From the NCBI GenBank assembly GCA_019787685.1, contig JAHNUO010000005.1, forward strand, positions 1,984,001 to 2,048,000: a stretch of DNA of 64,000 nucleotides, in the 5' to 3' direction. Under the pieces are notes generated by a model. It was not told the origin of the DNA. It was given only the letters and a program-made list of their open reading frames with translations, and ran no database searches. This stretch comes from Chiua virens (Eukaryota > Basidiomycota > Agaricomycetes > Boletales > Boletaceae). The position numbers were made by a program, and so were the translations under genes. Below, piece after piece: positions 9,043 through 21,332 of this stretch (its first letter is position 1; every line of letters begins with the position of its first letter).

Positions 9043-10648
9043 GTGGTGCCAGTGAAGGTGCATATGAAATCAGAGGGTGCTCAAGCGCTCGTTTCTCAGT
9101 GGAGATGATCGAAGTTTGACAGTCATGATGTTCGAATATTTAAAGATCCCTGACAGCGGATCGTATACTAGTTTATTGGCGCGACCCCTGAAAATGTAAC
9201 GATATCACTGAATGTTTTATTTCTCACTCAAATCTCGCTCAACCGTCGGGAAACTTTGGGATGTATAGGACGGCGTGTTTCATATTACCTTTGGATTTCT
9301 TAGAGCTTTACTTTTTTTTTCCAGAAGGGTTTTGATGTGCTCAAATTGTGCTCCATACATAATCGTTAGAGTGTGGACGCGCTGAAAAAAAGACAAAGCC
9401 AGTTGTTTTTAGACTGCGTCGGACTATGAAACGATGTCGATCATCGAGTTCCTCACAGGCCTCTTGCCCCGTGTGACTACATCATCAAACCTTCATTCAG
9501 CTCACCAAACGCTTTGCTCTATCCTTCCGGTATCTTAGTAAGGCCCACATACGAAACGCCGAGAATGGCGACGCCATCTGCACCCTTAATCATTCTCCAG
9601 CGATCAATCGATCGATCAAGCTTTCAAGAACCAAGGCGAACCACTGATCAGTCTGATATGATAATTTAGTACAAACGTCACGTGACGGTGCACGGCCGCA
9701 CCTCTCGGCAACAAATATTTACGAAGTAACTTTGGTATCTTAGTCATTTTGCCTTCTGATATTGGCCTTCTGAGAACGATCACCAAGAACGTGTTTGGCT
9801 CCAACTGGCACGCTTTTTTGATGTTTCACCGCCACGTAATGGGCGTCTAGCTCGACTGGCACAGCTGCGCGCGGCAGCTTGAGCTTGAGCCACCTAACGT
9901 TGTTCGAGACAATAGATCGGCCGGAAGGTGATGGACAGCAAGTTTGTCCTTGGCCATTGCTGTGGAATACCGCGGAGTGAACAAAATGTTTTTTGGTGGC
10001 CAACATCAACTTCGTGTCGGCTATGGGGCAGCGACGAAGAACAGCCTCTCTCAATGACGTTAATCTTTGGCCTGATTATCGCACGACAAATCGTATCAGG
10101 CAGAATGAAGCAGTGAGCCTTATTCGTTTTCAAATGTGTTTAAAATGACGACGTGTTTGAACAAGGTCCCGGACAGAAGAACTAAGGACTGACTTATTCC
10201 TTCGAGTCCTTGAAGCGCCGTGCAGTGAATCCAGTATCCGGTATAAGACATGTGGACATGAGCGTCGTTTGTGATCACAGGAAGGCAGAAATGACATCTA
10301 ACCTGCCACCGGCAGACCCGACAGTAAGAGTCACCAGTGCAACATTCGCCATGGCAGATACAATGCTTATTCCTGGGTAAGCTAAGAACCCCAACTTATC
10401 TCCGCCATTGAACCGAAATTACTTACAGGTGCGTTTGGTCGTTTCGTAAGGTGCGTTACAAGCACAGGCTGCAGATGATGAGTGTTCATTTCAGAAATTT
10501 CAGCCACATCAACCGCGTAACATCGATGTTTTACAGGAAATGGATTCCGTGGTCTTATAAACCCATCGATCTGAGCAGAGTAACACCCCATCGACGAGCC
10601 GCCATCTTCCATTCCTCACTATCTCTCGACCAACGCCTAGTCAAGATC
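9043..10648. other. Intergenic; contains 5' flank of DUF6533 copy B
   Basis: No gene is visible at 9043-9880. From about 9890 to 10140 the sequence matches the flank of copy D (about 42510-42790) with many substitutions; shared stretches include GTTGTTCGAGACAA, GATGGACAGCA and GCAGTGAGCC-like runs. From about 10430 the copy B promoter region follows. Confidence 0.6.
10530..10578 (+). promoter_or_regulatory. Core promoter of DUF6533 copy B
   Basis: GGTCTTATAAACCCATCGATC contains the TATA-like core at 10556-10561, about 90 bp before the ATG at 10649. The same core with similar flanks occurs before copies C, D and E. Confidence 0.65.
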
Positions 10649-12426
10649 ATGTCCTCCGCTCTGCAGTCAGCTTTCATTTCCTTGCAGTGGAATAACTATG
10701 TATCTCGTATGCCCTTCTACTAGTACACTTTGGAGATCGGTCTCATTTTTTTCAGTCACCGTGGTCACTACCGTTGTATATGATTATGGTAAGTAATCTT
10801 TTTTTTTGTCTCGATGTGAAGCACAAACTTAGGTATCGTCAGTCCTAGTCTTTCCAGAAGAGGTGTAGTTCACTTTCCTGGATCCGCATGAATGAATTTT
10901 CTGATTATCCAATGAAGATGGACTACATCTGGGTCGGTACACACCTATTCTCGAAGTTTCCATATTCCTGATGAGATGACAGAGCAAACCATGGACCTGG
11001 GTGACGACCCTATTCATTCTTGTGTGTACCGAAACTCCTAGTTCCATGGCATATGCTCTATCAAAGTTTTCATAGATTCGTTATTGCGGTCTGTTGAGTT
11101 TACTGTGAGCCTATAGCTGTTCCAATGTACGTACCGGACTCGGATGCTAACATCGAGGATGTACCAGAGGCAACGCCCTGGGTAAGTTGGATTCACAAAT
11201 TATAGACTTGATCCAACTTTGACTGCATTGTAAGATGGCACTACGTTTGTACCTGGTCCTAAAGAGGTATGCTTCATCAAGTATCAATCACCTATCAATG
11301 TACTGACACAAATTACCTGTGTACCCAGATGTGCGAAATCGACCCTGGTTTCAAGTATTTGCGCTTATTGTCAACTGACGTCTTCAAATTTAACAGTTGT
11401 GAGTGTTCAGTCAACCTGCCCCTTCCATTCCATTCACAAATACTCCAAGGTAAAATGGTGAATATTATCTGGATATGGTCGTACCTCCTTTTTCTCAGCG
11501 CGGCTGATTGTGAGTAGCTATTAGCTCGGATTAGATTTCAAAATTCAAATTAAAATGGGAATTACAGTCACAATGGTCCTGCGCGTATGGGCAATGTACA
11601 ATCGATCAAGGACTAATCCTGGGTATACTTCTTGTCCTGTTTTTCATTGAGGTCGTCTCCCTCGTGGTAGATTATTCCTTCAACAGCGACTCGAAGCGAT
11701 TCTCAGTGTGCGTAGGACAGCGTTCATTAAGTGTTTGCCACACTAACCCAATGGCCAGGGGGTACTACCCATATACTGGAATATTCATATTGCGCGGTGG
11801 CGCTGTCACTTCCACAGGTCGACTTGGAACAAATGTGTTACGCTACGCAAATTGTCTTCAGCGTAATGTTGTGCACTGCTCGCAACCATGCACTCGATTC
11901 AAACGTACCGCGCGACAAAGCAATGGCAACTCACCAATACATGAATACACTTGTCAAGCAGGGCGTTCGCCTACTTCTTTGCGTATGTTTCTCTCTTCAT
12001 TCTCGTTTACCGTCAACGCCGAGAAACGCGTAAATAACGCCTCTTCGTCACAGGTTACTCCTGCTGAACGTCATCGGCCTGTTGAACTTTTGGGGCGCGA
12101 TTCCATCCAACAATGGGTTAGCTTTGTTAGCGGCCTTCGTGGAGTATGTGCCCGCGTTCACTCTCCCCCCTCGACTCATTATCAGCCTACGTAAAATGCA
12201 CGAACATGACGTCCAAGGCAGACGTGGGAACGGGATCGATTCGGGGTTTGGCTTATCTACGCTATCCGACTGTGGCGCTGCCAGATCGCGCATTGTATTC
12301 GCAAGTCGCGAGGAGAACGAGGTGGCGGAAAGCATAGAGGCGGGGGACAGCATAGAGACGGATGCAGGACAGGATGAGGGGACGGAAGGCATTCAGATGG
12401 TACCAAGGGATGTTGAGTCGGGTTGA
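10649..12426 (+). CDS. DUF6533-domain multi-pass membrane protein, copy B
   Basis: Start ATG at 10649 (MSSALQSAF), stop TGA at 12424-12426. Intron positions follow copy A: the first exon ends after NNYVS, and exons encoding YDYG, then YIW, SKPWTWVTTLFIL and VRYCGLLSL can be read. The C-terminal block RLIISLRKMHEHDVQGR with DSGFGLS and an acidic tail is present. Compared with copies A and D, the fifth-helix exon near 11870-11980 lacks 12 bases (in frame) and has two extra single bases (near 11877 and 11969), so the exon as written is out of frame. These could be sequence error or decay. Copy B and copy D are the closest pair by flank similarity. Confidence 0.75.
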
Positions 12427-12580
12427 TACTACGAATAATATTTATGCATTATACAAATGACGTAGTGCTGTCAGCCACACCTTCCGCGTCAGCCGCAACA
12501 GACATTGAAATATCGACGCGTCTGGTTTGTTTTGTTTTTACGACCATCACTGTCCTTTACTCGTGAGTGCAACAGCCAAG

Positions 12581-14045
12581 ATGTCGATCTCTCTCGTCCA
12601 GCGCTTCTTCGCGTTTTTTGGCAACGTCTGGTCGTTCATGTTGACACTCGTCCGCTCTCTACTCGCCCTCTTTTCTTTCCGTCGTCGCTCGTCCGACCCG
12701 TTCGCCCTCCCAAGAGTCAATCGCACTGCCAAACGAAGCGCTCGCTCGAGCTCACACTCGCCTCAGGCCGATTCTCCTCACCCCGAGAGCAGTTGCCCTC
12801 TCCCCAGGACGCCGCTCACAACGCGCTCCCAGTACTCGAACCCCTTCGGCCACCTCGACCCTCTTCTTGGGCCACGACCAGCACGCGAGGGCCTCTGGAT
12901 CCGTCCCTCTAACCTCTGGTAGCGCCCCGCAGAGGACCTCCCCAAAGCTCGATCCGCACGACCCCGAACTCGGTTTATCCTCCAACACGCCTACGGCGAG
13001 CGACCACACAGGCCCTTCGATCGCGAATGCGACTAGCTTTGGGGAAGGCACGACTGATGCATCCTCGCTGACCACCCCGATAGGGTCAGTTGTACGTCTT
13101 ACCTCTCACGCCCCCGGACAGATGTTACCTCGCCCCGATGCCATCGGCGACTGACTGTCCCTACGTCGACCCGCTGGCCGTGGACCGCGGTAAACTCAGA
13201 CTTCCAGGCAGTCCTCTCAAGGTGTCGATCAATGCGGACCCTGCGTACGCCGAGACGATGATCAGGCCGATAGGCTCCCCGCCCCCTCGACACTGGAGCC
13301 CTGCCCAGATCTGGACGAGCACGCCCTTCAAGACAGGACGACATGGTGCCCGATCCGGTCCTCCACGAAACACACTCGAGTATGGACCCTGCCACACTTG
13401 GCGTCGCGCACGCGCTCGTCTCACGATCCCAGGCCTGTATGATCCAGGCCTACGACGACGCCTCCAACTATACAAGTCCGTCCTCTGCCGGGAACCCGCT
13501 CGCCAACGCGCTCAACCCCCACGATCCCTACGCGACCGCACACGTCACGCACGTCACGTACGAGCCCTATCCTTACCCCCAATTCCCCACCGCCGATCCC
13601 TATCTGTGCACATGGCGCCGCCACACTCGTCTCCCCGGCAAAGCCACACACCTACCCCCGCTCGCGCTCACACACCGACCTCGGCGCACGCGAGCACGGG
13701 TGGTACGACGCCGACGCGTACTTGCCCTCGCCTAACCCTGCGCTCAGCCCACCGCTCGCCTCCCCGTCCGACTCGGGGGACGACGACGAGCCGCTGGGGT
13801 GGCTCAAGGCGCGGTTGATACACCGCCGGACGGCAGTGAGCGCCAGCATTGGGTATGGCCTCCCCTATGCGGACGTGGAGTCGCCCCGAACGCGTCGACG
13901 ACGCAGCGAAGGGTGTTTGTTAGCCATGCTCGCCTCGTCGCCGACGCCGATCGGGTTGGGTGCGTGTGCACAGTTGGATGCGGACTACACCAAGGACTGG
14001 CTCGAGGCCCTCTCGCTCCACGCGGCCGAAGCAGGTCCGTTTTGA
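12581..14045 (+). CDS. Hypothetical Ser/Pro-rich protein with N-terminal hydrophobic segment; four apparent +1 shifts
   Basis: ATG at 12581 follows AACAGCCAAG and starts MSISLVQRFFAFFGNVWSF, a hydrophobic N-terminus that could be a signal anchor, then RRRSS. The coherent reading then moves through frames 2, 0, 1, 2 and 0 (by position modulo 3), with single-base steps near 12866, 13090, 13332 and 13610-13650, and ends at TGA 14043-14045 after LSLHAAEAGPF. Each step skips one base. The encoded chain is rich in Ser, Pro, Thr and Tyr/Pro motifs, then an acidic DSGDDDEPLGW segment and an Arg-rich RTRRRRSEG segment. No introns are needed, unlike the neighbours. I recognise no domain. Frame-wise it could also be a decayed gene. 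Confidence 0.5.
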
Positions 14046-14457
14046 GGTACGCGGTGACAGCACGGTGTTTGAGTCTTTCTATGGGTAGATCATGAATGTG
14101 GGCATGTCGTCATATCAGCGTGATGTATTTCAGGTAGCTTGAATTAGCATGGAGGGTTATCATCCTGCACCGTCGTCATCGGAGATGGAATGACAGCGTG
14201 ATGGAAGCAACGTAGCATTGATCGATAGCGGACAAAAACGAGGGTGATGACACGGTGACACGTATGTAAAAAGTATCTGAACTAGCTCGAGTGGGAAGTA
14301 AAGGAGAGACGACGGCGCTCAAATAATCAAAAATAAAAATAAAACACTGAGAAAAACAAAAAGGTATGTATGATATTTCCATAGAAGTCCGAATGAGAAT
14401 GATATTCAACACAGTCCGTTATCAAAGGAGACGAATAGATAGGAAAGATAACCATAG
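14046..14457. other. Intergenic, no feature seen
   Basis: About 410 bp between two convergent genes. It is A-rich at 14320-14360. Nothing else is supported. Confidence 0.5.
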
Positions 14458-16556
14458 CTAGTATACCTGAGCAAACTGCATCGCCGTCAATCCACCGGGG
14501 GTACGGGGTACGAATCGGCAAGGAAAGTCGTGTGGATGCCTAGAAGATGAAAGAGGTGACCATACAGACCAAACGATTCAGAAACGACGTACGAGGTAAT
14601 GCCTGCCGTCCACTTTGGGATCACTGGAATGTCAATGCCGTGTTCGTCTTTACACGGCACGATCCTGAAAATAGCCAGGATAGAAACCATCGCGGACCAG
14701 ATGGAACCGTCCGCAATGTGGCGGCCAACACAGATCCGTCGGCCAGCGCCAAAGGCACATCTCATCGTATCGTTGTTGAGCTTGCCGTTCCCGTCAAAGA
14801 ATCGCTCTGGTCGGAATTCTTCAGGATTGGGATATTTGGCTTCGTTGCGCGTCATGGCCCTACAAAAAGATAAGATGGCAGGGTGGTAAGAAAAGGACAA
14901 GCGTGCCAGGTGTTCACGATAATGGTAGCTCCTGTGGGAAAACAGGGTTAATCAGGGTTAAGCCGTCATTTTACCACAAACCTTGTGGGATAGAGTAACC
15001 ACCGTAAACGTCGGCAGTTGACGCAGCGTGAGGGACACCTGATCGAGAAGATGGGTCAATTTGAGACGAAATGGGCAAATGATGTACCTAGCGGGGCCGT
15101 AGGGTGCCACCGCAATGTCTCGCGGAGAACGGCCTCAACGTAGGGAAGTGAGGGACGGTCCTCAAAAACTGGAAGCCGTAAAGTTCCAATAACGGAATCG
15201 ATCTCTGCCTGAGCTCGAGCCTGGGCCTCAGGGTTGAGTAACATTGCCAAGACAAAGATCATGACGGTCGAGCAGGTCTATCAAGGAATGCATTCAATCG
15301 GCAGTGAACTTGATCAGCCTAAAACACTCACCGTCTCATTTGCCGCTGGTTATCAGGAAGCATGTGAGCAGAGGGAAAGGATGTAAGATCTGAACAGAGA
15401 CCGACCAGCGAATGCGGTCACAGAGGCTTCCTTGATGGCGCGTATGTAATCGTCGGTAATATCTTGGCCTTTGACGCGATTGAGTGAATTGGAAACCATA
15501 GATGGAACGGCAGGTGCCCGCGGTCTGGATATGCCGTCAGGGCAATGTATATGAATGTGCGAGACATTTCATCTCACCAGCCTCTGCTGGACAAATTGGA
15601 AAGGGGCTTCGACCATTTCATTGGGCGTATTTTTGAGATAGCAACGCAGTTCGTTTGAAAGATGCGCCAGGGAAACCAGGCCGGAATATACCGCACTGTG
15701 GAAGGGAAGTGGGCGGAAGAAGGGAGAAGAAAGAGGACGTACGAAAGGGAAGAAAGCCGAGAAAGGCGGCGACTTCAGGACGTACGGCGGCGACACAAAT
15801 GTCGATTGCCCTGTTGACGACGCTGACGATGGGATCATCCCACCGAGCGGTCTCGTAACCATAGATGATAGACATGATGATGGCAGCCGAGTGTCTAGGG
15901 AAAAGAATGAGAATGCTGAGAAGAGGACAGGGGATAGAGTCACGTCTGGAGATGGGCAATAAAGTTTTGAGGCGTCGCGAGCAGGTCAACGATGAGTTCA
16001 CGGGCTTTTTGGAGTTGGACGGGATGATACTGGATGGCGGCGCGGGGACGGAAGGACTGATGGAAAAGTCTCCGGTGGAGACGCCATCGATCGCTATACG
16101 GGATCATGATGGAACTGAACTCCCATCCGAAGCTGCGAGACGGAGTCAGATGGGCCCGGAGTGGAAGGGAGGACATACAAGTTGTTGGTCATGCGCAGGA
16201 TGGCAGGTCGGTCGGAGTAGTTGTAGGAACGTCGCTCGAGGAGGTCCTTGGCGACCGCCTCGGAATTGACGATGATGATATCTTGGTTGAGGAGACGAGA
16301 GTAGACGAGGTCACCTGAGCAAAGGTTGGAGACCGCACGCGAGCGAAGGGGTGTATGTACCGTATAATTTACTCCAAAGGGTGTAGGACACCCAAGGTTC
16401 GTCTGGATTTATGCCGAGGACATTACCGACGATGGGAAGTGGCGTTGGGCCTGGTGGTAAAGGGAGCGACGGGTTTGGGCGGGATCTGCGCCAGCGCAAG
16501 GCGAGCCCGCAGAGAGCGGCAGAGAGGAGCACCGGAATGGAGGGGTGCATTGACAT
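14458..16556 (-). CDS. Cytochrome P450 monooxygenase (P450-1)
   Basis: On the minus strand the ATG at 16556 gives MSMHPSIPVLLSAALCG, a membrane anchor, followed by the proline hinge LPLPPGPTPLPIVGN. Later exons hold WRLHRRLFHQSF (C-helix region, near 16080), a shortened I-helix end ANET, the K-helix ExxR as ETLRW (near 15110), and the heme-binding loop FGAGRRICVGRHIA with its cysteine (near 14735). The last exon, after an intron at about 14537-14590, reads HPHDFPCRFVPRTPGG and stops at TAG 14458-14460. The protein should be an ER-anchored class II P450 that needs the fungal P450 reductase. The layout resembles the basidiomycete families often labelled O-methylsterigmatocystin oxidoreductase-like (CYP64-like); substrate unknown. 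Confidence 0.85.
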
Positions 16557-16654
16557 GTCATGACTGAACCGGAGTCTACTTGTACTGTGCAAACACATTG
16601 CCGTCATCGAATGAATGTGTGGCTGACTAATCCGTCATCCCCTCAACAACCGCC

Positions 16655-19472
16655 ATGTCGATGGAAGAGAGCATCTCGCTCGAAGAAACGAATAAAATTC
16701 GCATCTCTCTCGGTCTCAAACCACTCTCAGACGACCCAGCACACGCAGACGATGCAGACAAAGTCGCAGAGAAAAACTACACCCATCAGCGCGACCGTGA
16801 GGCAAAAGACCGCGAGTCAAAGTAATCCCCATTCTTCCCGTGCAAAGACCCCGTTGCTGACTTGGCACTGTCCTCCAGAAAAATTATTGACAAGATTGCC
16901 AAGTGAGTACACGCCACCACCCCACCCCGTTATCGTGCTCATCCACCCACCTAGGGTGAGGAATCGGCGAGAGCTCAACGCTTCCCTGACCGGTGCAACT
17001 CTCGGTGATCCCGACTGGCGACTCAGAGGACGCCCTCAAATGGATCAAGCGGGCGAAGAAGCGCGAGAAGGATCCTCGCACGTAAACGCCAGCTCGAACT
17101 CGAGAACATGGACAACCTTTTCCAAGGCGACCAATACACCGAGAGTGCGTTTCCCCCATCATTCACTCTAACACCACTCATCCCCGCTTCAGAGGATCTC
17201 GAGGGTTTGAAAGTCAACCACGACTTTGATGAGCTCGCAGAAGGCGACGCTCGCATTCTTACCCTGAAAGACAGTCGTGTCCTCGATAACGAAGGTAACC
17301 CTTCCCCCGTCCCTCTTTTCTTTTTCTCACACGCATATATCCAGAGGATGAACTGCAGAACGTGGAAATGGCCGAGGCGGAGCGCACAAAAAGAAATCAG
17401 GAACTCAAGATTAAACGCCGTGATTATACCGGTTATGATGACGAAGAGTTCGAACAAGGAAACCAGGGAATGAAACGTGCCGTCTTGGCCAAGTACGACC
17501 AAGTATTGGAGGGTCCCCGTGAAACCGTAAGCATTTTGGCGACCCTTTTTCCACATCGTTCACCCCGTTGTCAAACAGGGTTTTCGCTTAGGCAACTCTA
17601 TCACGTCCGCAACTCCTGTGCCGCTCGAATCAGACGAGGCCACCGTGTCCGTAAATCGTGCCTTGCTGTCAATAGATTATGCCAGTGAGTCGCACCGTCA
17701 CTTTGTCCCTCATTTTCTCACGTGTCGCAGAAAATCTGGAAGTACACGATTACATTCGTCAAGGGGACGTAGGTTTCAAGAAACCAAAGGTATGTGTTCA
17801 TCCCTGCCTTACCTGTACGTTCCTTACCGTCTTGTAGATCAAAAAGAAGCGCAACTCCCGTCGGGTTCCTATCGATAATGAGATCCCCGGTGGCGAGGAT
17901 ACGGATCAGATGGAAGTAGATGAGAAGCCTGTCGTTCCCAGGACGCGTGAGTTAGATGCTAATTTTGTCGATGACGATGAGCTACAAGCCGCGCTGGCTC
18001 GCCAAAGAAGAGCAAAGATCCACAAGGCCAAAAAGCTGTCTCCCGAGGAAATTGCACGTAAAAGTAGGTACCCCCTCGTCTAGCACGTAATTTATTCTCA
18101 TCACTCTCCAGTCGCTGCAGACCGCGCTCGGGAACAAGTCTCCCATGCCGATGACATCATCAAGGTCGAAGAAGCAGGAGGGAGGGACCGCCGATTCAGG
18201 CTTAACGTTTGACGACACATCTGAATTTGTTCGCGCCATCTCCTACAACCCTGCGCCAGTCAAAGTGGAACAAGTCAAACCCTCCGCAGTACCTCCTTCG
18301 ACCAAGACCCGATCGCCATCCCGCGACGTGTCGATGCCGGGCGATGAATCCCTCGAGGAAGTTGAAGCTGGTGAGGTGCTGGTGAAGGAGGAAGATGACG
18401 AAGAAATGCTCGAGGCAATTGAACAAATGATCAAAGACACCGAAGCAGAGGAACGCGCCAATGCAGAGAACGGCGAGGGTGGCCCAGTTGCCGGCACGTC
18501 CTCCGAACCCACGTTTGGTTCAGGTATGGCCAACACAATGGCCCTGCTTCGTCAGCAAGGGTTACTGGCGCAGCCAAACGCCGACGAGACAGAGCGCGAG
18601 AAAGTGCAGCGTCAACGCGATTTCTGGCTCGCAGATTACCGACATATGTTGTCCCAACGGGATATGGATAAACTGCAAGCTCGCGGTGGCGGCAAGGATC
18701 AGGTCACCCGAGAGTACGAGAATCGGGTGCGAGAGCAGCAGGACGCTCGAGCTAATCTCGATCTGTTCAAGAACTACAAGCCCGACGTTAACATCGTTTA
18801 CTACGATGAATTTGGTCGCCCTCTCACACCCAAGGAGGCTTGGAAAGCGCTGTCTCACAAGTTCCACGGCAAAGGCTCTGGGAAAATGAAGCTGGAGAAG
18901 CGTCTAAAGAAGATTGCGGAAGAGAAGAAGAAGGAGGCCATGGCAAGTGGTGACACTCCTCTAAGCATGAACAAGGCATTCCAGATCCGGCAAGAAAAGA
19001 CTGGGCAAGCCCACTTTGTCTTGTCCGTCGGTAACAGAGGGTACGTCTATCTCCGCGTTTATCCAGCCAGACTGATTCTTTCCTTAGTGCGGTACCTCAA
19101 GCATCGGAATTCCTCGATCCACAGCCACTGTCCAAGGGCAAAACGGAGAAAACGAAGAGCAAGAAGAAGGAAGCTGCCAAAGCTGCCGCGCCTCAATCCC
19201 TCGACTCCACCGGGTTTATCATTTTACCTGCGCCGCACGCCAACGACTCAGTCAACGCGAGTCCCATGCCTTCTGGTTTCTCGTCGGTAAATGATTCTGG
19301 GTCTCCTGTACCTTCAAAGCCCGGGTTTTCGCGTATATCGTCTGCTGTTGACACGCCTTCTCAAAGCAGTACCCCCGTGACCGAGAGGACAAAGGTTGCC
19401 TTTGGGTTTGGAGCGAAGAGGAAAGTCGCGGAAGATTTCCTGGATGTCGAACCCGCCGCGAAGAGGCGGTGA
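16655..19472 (+). CDS. SNU66: SART-1/Snu66 family U4/U6.U5 tri-snRNP protein; three apparent +1 shifts
   Basis: Start ATG at 16655 (MSMEESISLEETNKIR, then ISLGLKPL), stop TGA at 19470-19472. About ten short introns; early exons are 16655-16821, 16879-16902 and 16955 onward. Family marks: the N-terminal IRISLGLKPL, RRELNASLTG, DLEGLKVNHDFDE, then LARQRRAKIHKAKKLS, NIVYYDEFGRPLTPKEAW with LSHKFHGKGSGKMKLEKR, and a C-terminal FGFGAKRK. Snu66/SART1 is a spliceosome tri-snRNP component needed for B-complex activation, nuclear and normally essential. The frame is restored only by skipping single bases near 17019 (between DPDW and DSEDALKWI), near 17073 (before LARKRQLELE) and near 18175 (in a G-rich run). 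For an essential gene, sequence error is the likeliest cause. Confidence 0.88.
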
Positions 19473-20663
19473 TTGCATCGTTACCGAATGGCTATGTACG
19501 TATTCCTGACTACCCTTTTTTCCTCGTAAACACATACGTTCGGACACGGAATCAGTGGCCATTCACGGTCATATTGGAGACCCTGACGCAGGTGAGACCC
19601 TGTGTACCCTGATATGTCCAAAAGGGTTTGAGGTGCGTAATGGTTCCGCGATACTTGCGCTTCATTTCAGTTTGTAAGGCGCGTCCATTCTACAACGCAA
19701 AAGTATGCTACCCTTGGGTGCGGTTCAAAATTAAGCCCGCCGTCTCCACACTCGGCTGTTCAAGGTGAACTTGCCGATCATCCTTGTGCGTTCTACATGT
19801 CTGGTCAAAACGACTCGTAAAACGGACGCGCACCCGCCCAAATCGTGGGGGCCTGCGAACCGAATACAGTATCGCCTCTGATGATGACAAATGTCTCACT
19901 CGTCTCGCTCATATTCGCCTCGTGTTGATGGTGGCACGTACTTGCTCATCGATCCTATGATACGCCGCGCTCATCATGGCAAGGTGCCACTGTGCCCACG
20001 GATCGGATGGGTAATGTGAGACCTCCCACTGTGCCGATGACCGATAACGGGTCGGGGATCCGATGGTACCAGGTGATCTAGTATTGACCGCGGGTGCCTT
20101 GCCACGTTCGGAAAGTGAAGATGGATGTGAAGACATACGATACGACCATCGTAAACATGTCCGTGCGTGAACCGCTCGTTTCTCATGCGGCGTGAGATGC
20201 GTCGTAAGGGCATCCTGCGTGGCTTTGAGTCCATGTTGTCATTCAGGAACCGTTTGGAGGCATGCTCGTTCACTCTCGCACGGTTCATGAACACGATCAA
20301 CTCCTTGCATCCACTGGCACACTAGTCACAACTAATTTCCTTGGAGCGCGGTCCTGTGCCGTTTCCCAACCATCACAGCGTTGTCGCCGTGCACTGAGAC
20401 GGTTGGGCAAGGGGCTCTCGTAAATCGGCGACGAGTACCAAGTACGAGTACAATTCCACTGTGTCTACGAGGGTAAGTAGATCATGATGTATACGGGGCT
20501 CACACCGAGGACTTGGAGATGAAGAGTCGGTAGTGTGCCCAACGAGCTGCGGACTCTGGAGCGGCGTTCAGAGTTGCAAGACTTGTTTTGCTCATTCCAT
20601 CACGTCGTTCACGATTCGAACTGAAACCAATGTTTTTTTAGACTTGTAAAATAGTTTATTATC

Positions 20664-20734
20664 ATTATGGAGACTCATCAAAGCCCTGGACATGTTGGAG
20701 TAGCATGTTCGGAGCTTTAACGAGTCTCCATAAT
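20664..20734. repeat. Imperfect inverted repeat, 21-bp arms
   Basis: The left arm ATTATGGAGACTCATCAAAG plus C (20664-20684) pairs with the right arm at 20714-20734, which ends GAGTCTCCATAAT, with 2 mismatches. The loop is 29 bp. Confidence 0.7.
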
Positions 20735-21219
20735 CCGGCTAGGATCAATGCTACCAGTGCACCGGGCATAGATCTAGCGCTACTCGTCAGTGACTCGGAT
20801 TGCCATAACGTGTGCAGCTGCTGCAGAGGCAGGATCGGAACATTGCTCGATAGGTAAGTGATATGAGACTATGCCGGTAACATGGGAAACCGATGACGTT
20901 GTTTGACCATGGCAAACAAATCAGGGTGCGCCGTAGACAGCTTGATAAAGACCACTTTGAGTTTTGCGGACCAACTAAGCATCCGGCTCGACATCATATC
21001 AGGGACGGGCGCTAAACGTGAACTGGTACGTACATGTCTCACCCTGCGTGTCATGTTGTCTGAGACCGCCTCATAGAACGCTCTCATGGATCACACATCC
21101 TGGATCCATTTCCTACTTGCCATTGCTCTCGTTCCACGGGTAGCCGCTGGGCTTATCGCCTATGAAAAATTGATTCATCTCGCCACGCCATTCATACACC
21201 CGCCACGGCCTAATAAGTT

Positions 21220-21280
21220 TCTTGTTTATATTGATCTAAAACATTGGACGTTTGGATGTTTTAGATCAATATAAACAAGA
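21220..21280. repeat. Perfect inverted repeat, 25-bp arms, 11-bp loop
   Basis: The left arm 21220-21244 (beginning TCTTGTTTATATTGATC) is exactly complementary to the right arm 21256-21280 (ending GATCAATATAAACAAGA). The loop is TGGACGTTTGG. It lies 52 bp before the ATG of P450-2, so it would fall in that gene's promoter or 5' leader. Confidence 0.9.
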
Positions 21281-21332
21281 GGCGTATTAAAGTATCGAGG
21301 GCGCGCGGACGCATTCGACGTCGTATCCCGAG

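Larger units (their letters stand above)
19473..21332. other. Intergenic region with two hairpins
   Basis: No clear gene. A minus-strand stretch between about 19708 and 20330 has open segments that could be spliced (MSSHPSSLSERGKAPAV starting at 20136, and an upstream segment ending near 20160), but I find no family resemblance. Two inverted repeats, at 20664-20734 and 21220-21280, are listed separately. Confidence 0.4.

Noticed and set aside
16993..17026. A 22- or 34-nt mini-intron in SNU66 explaining the first frame change
   Set aside because: Shorter than any other intron here, it would delete the conserved TLGDPDW part, and it cannot explain the second shift 50 bases on.
19708..20330. 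Small minus-strand gene in the SNU66/P450-2 spacer
   Set aside because: Open segments can be spliced on paper, but start, end and family are all unsupported; mentioned only under the intergenic entry.
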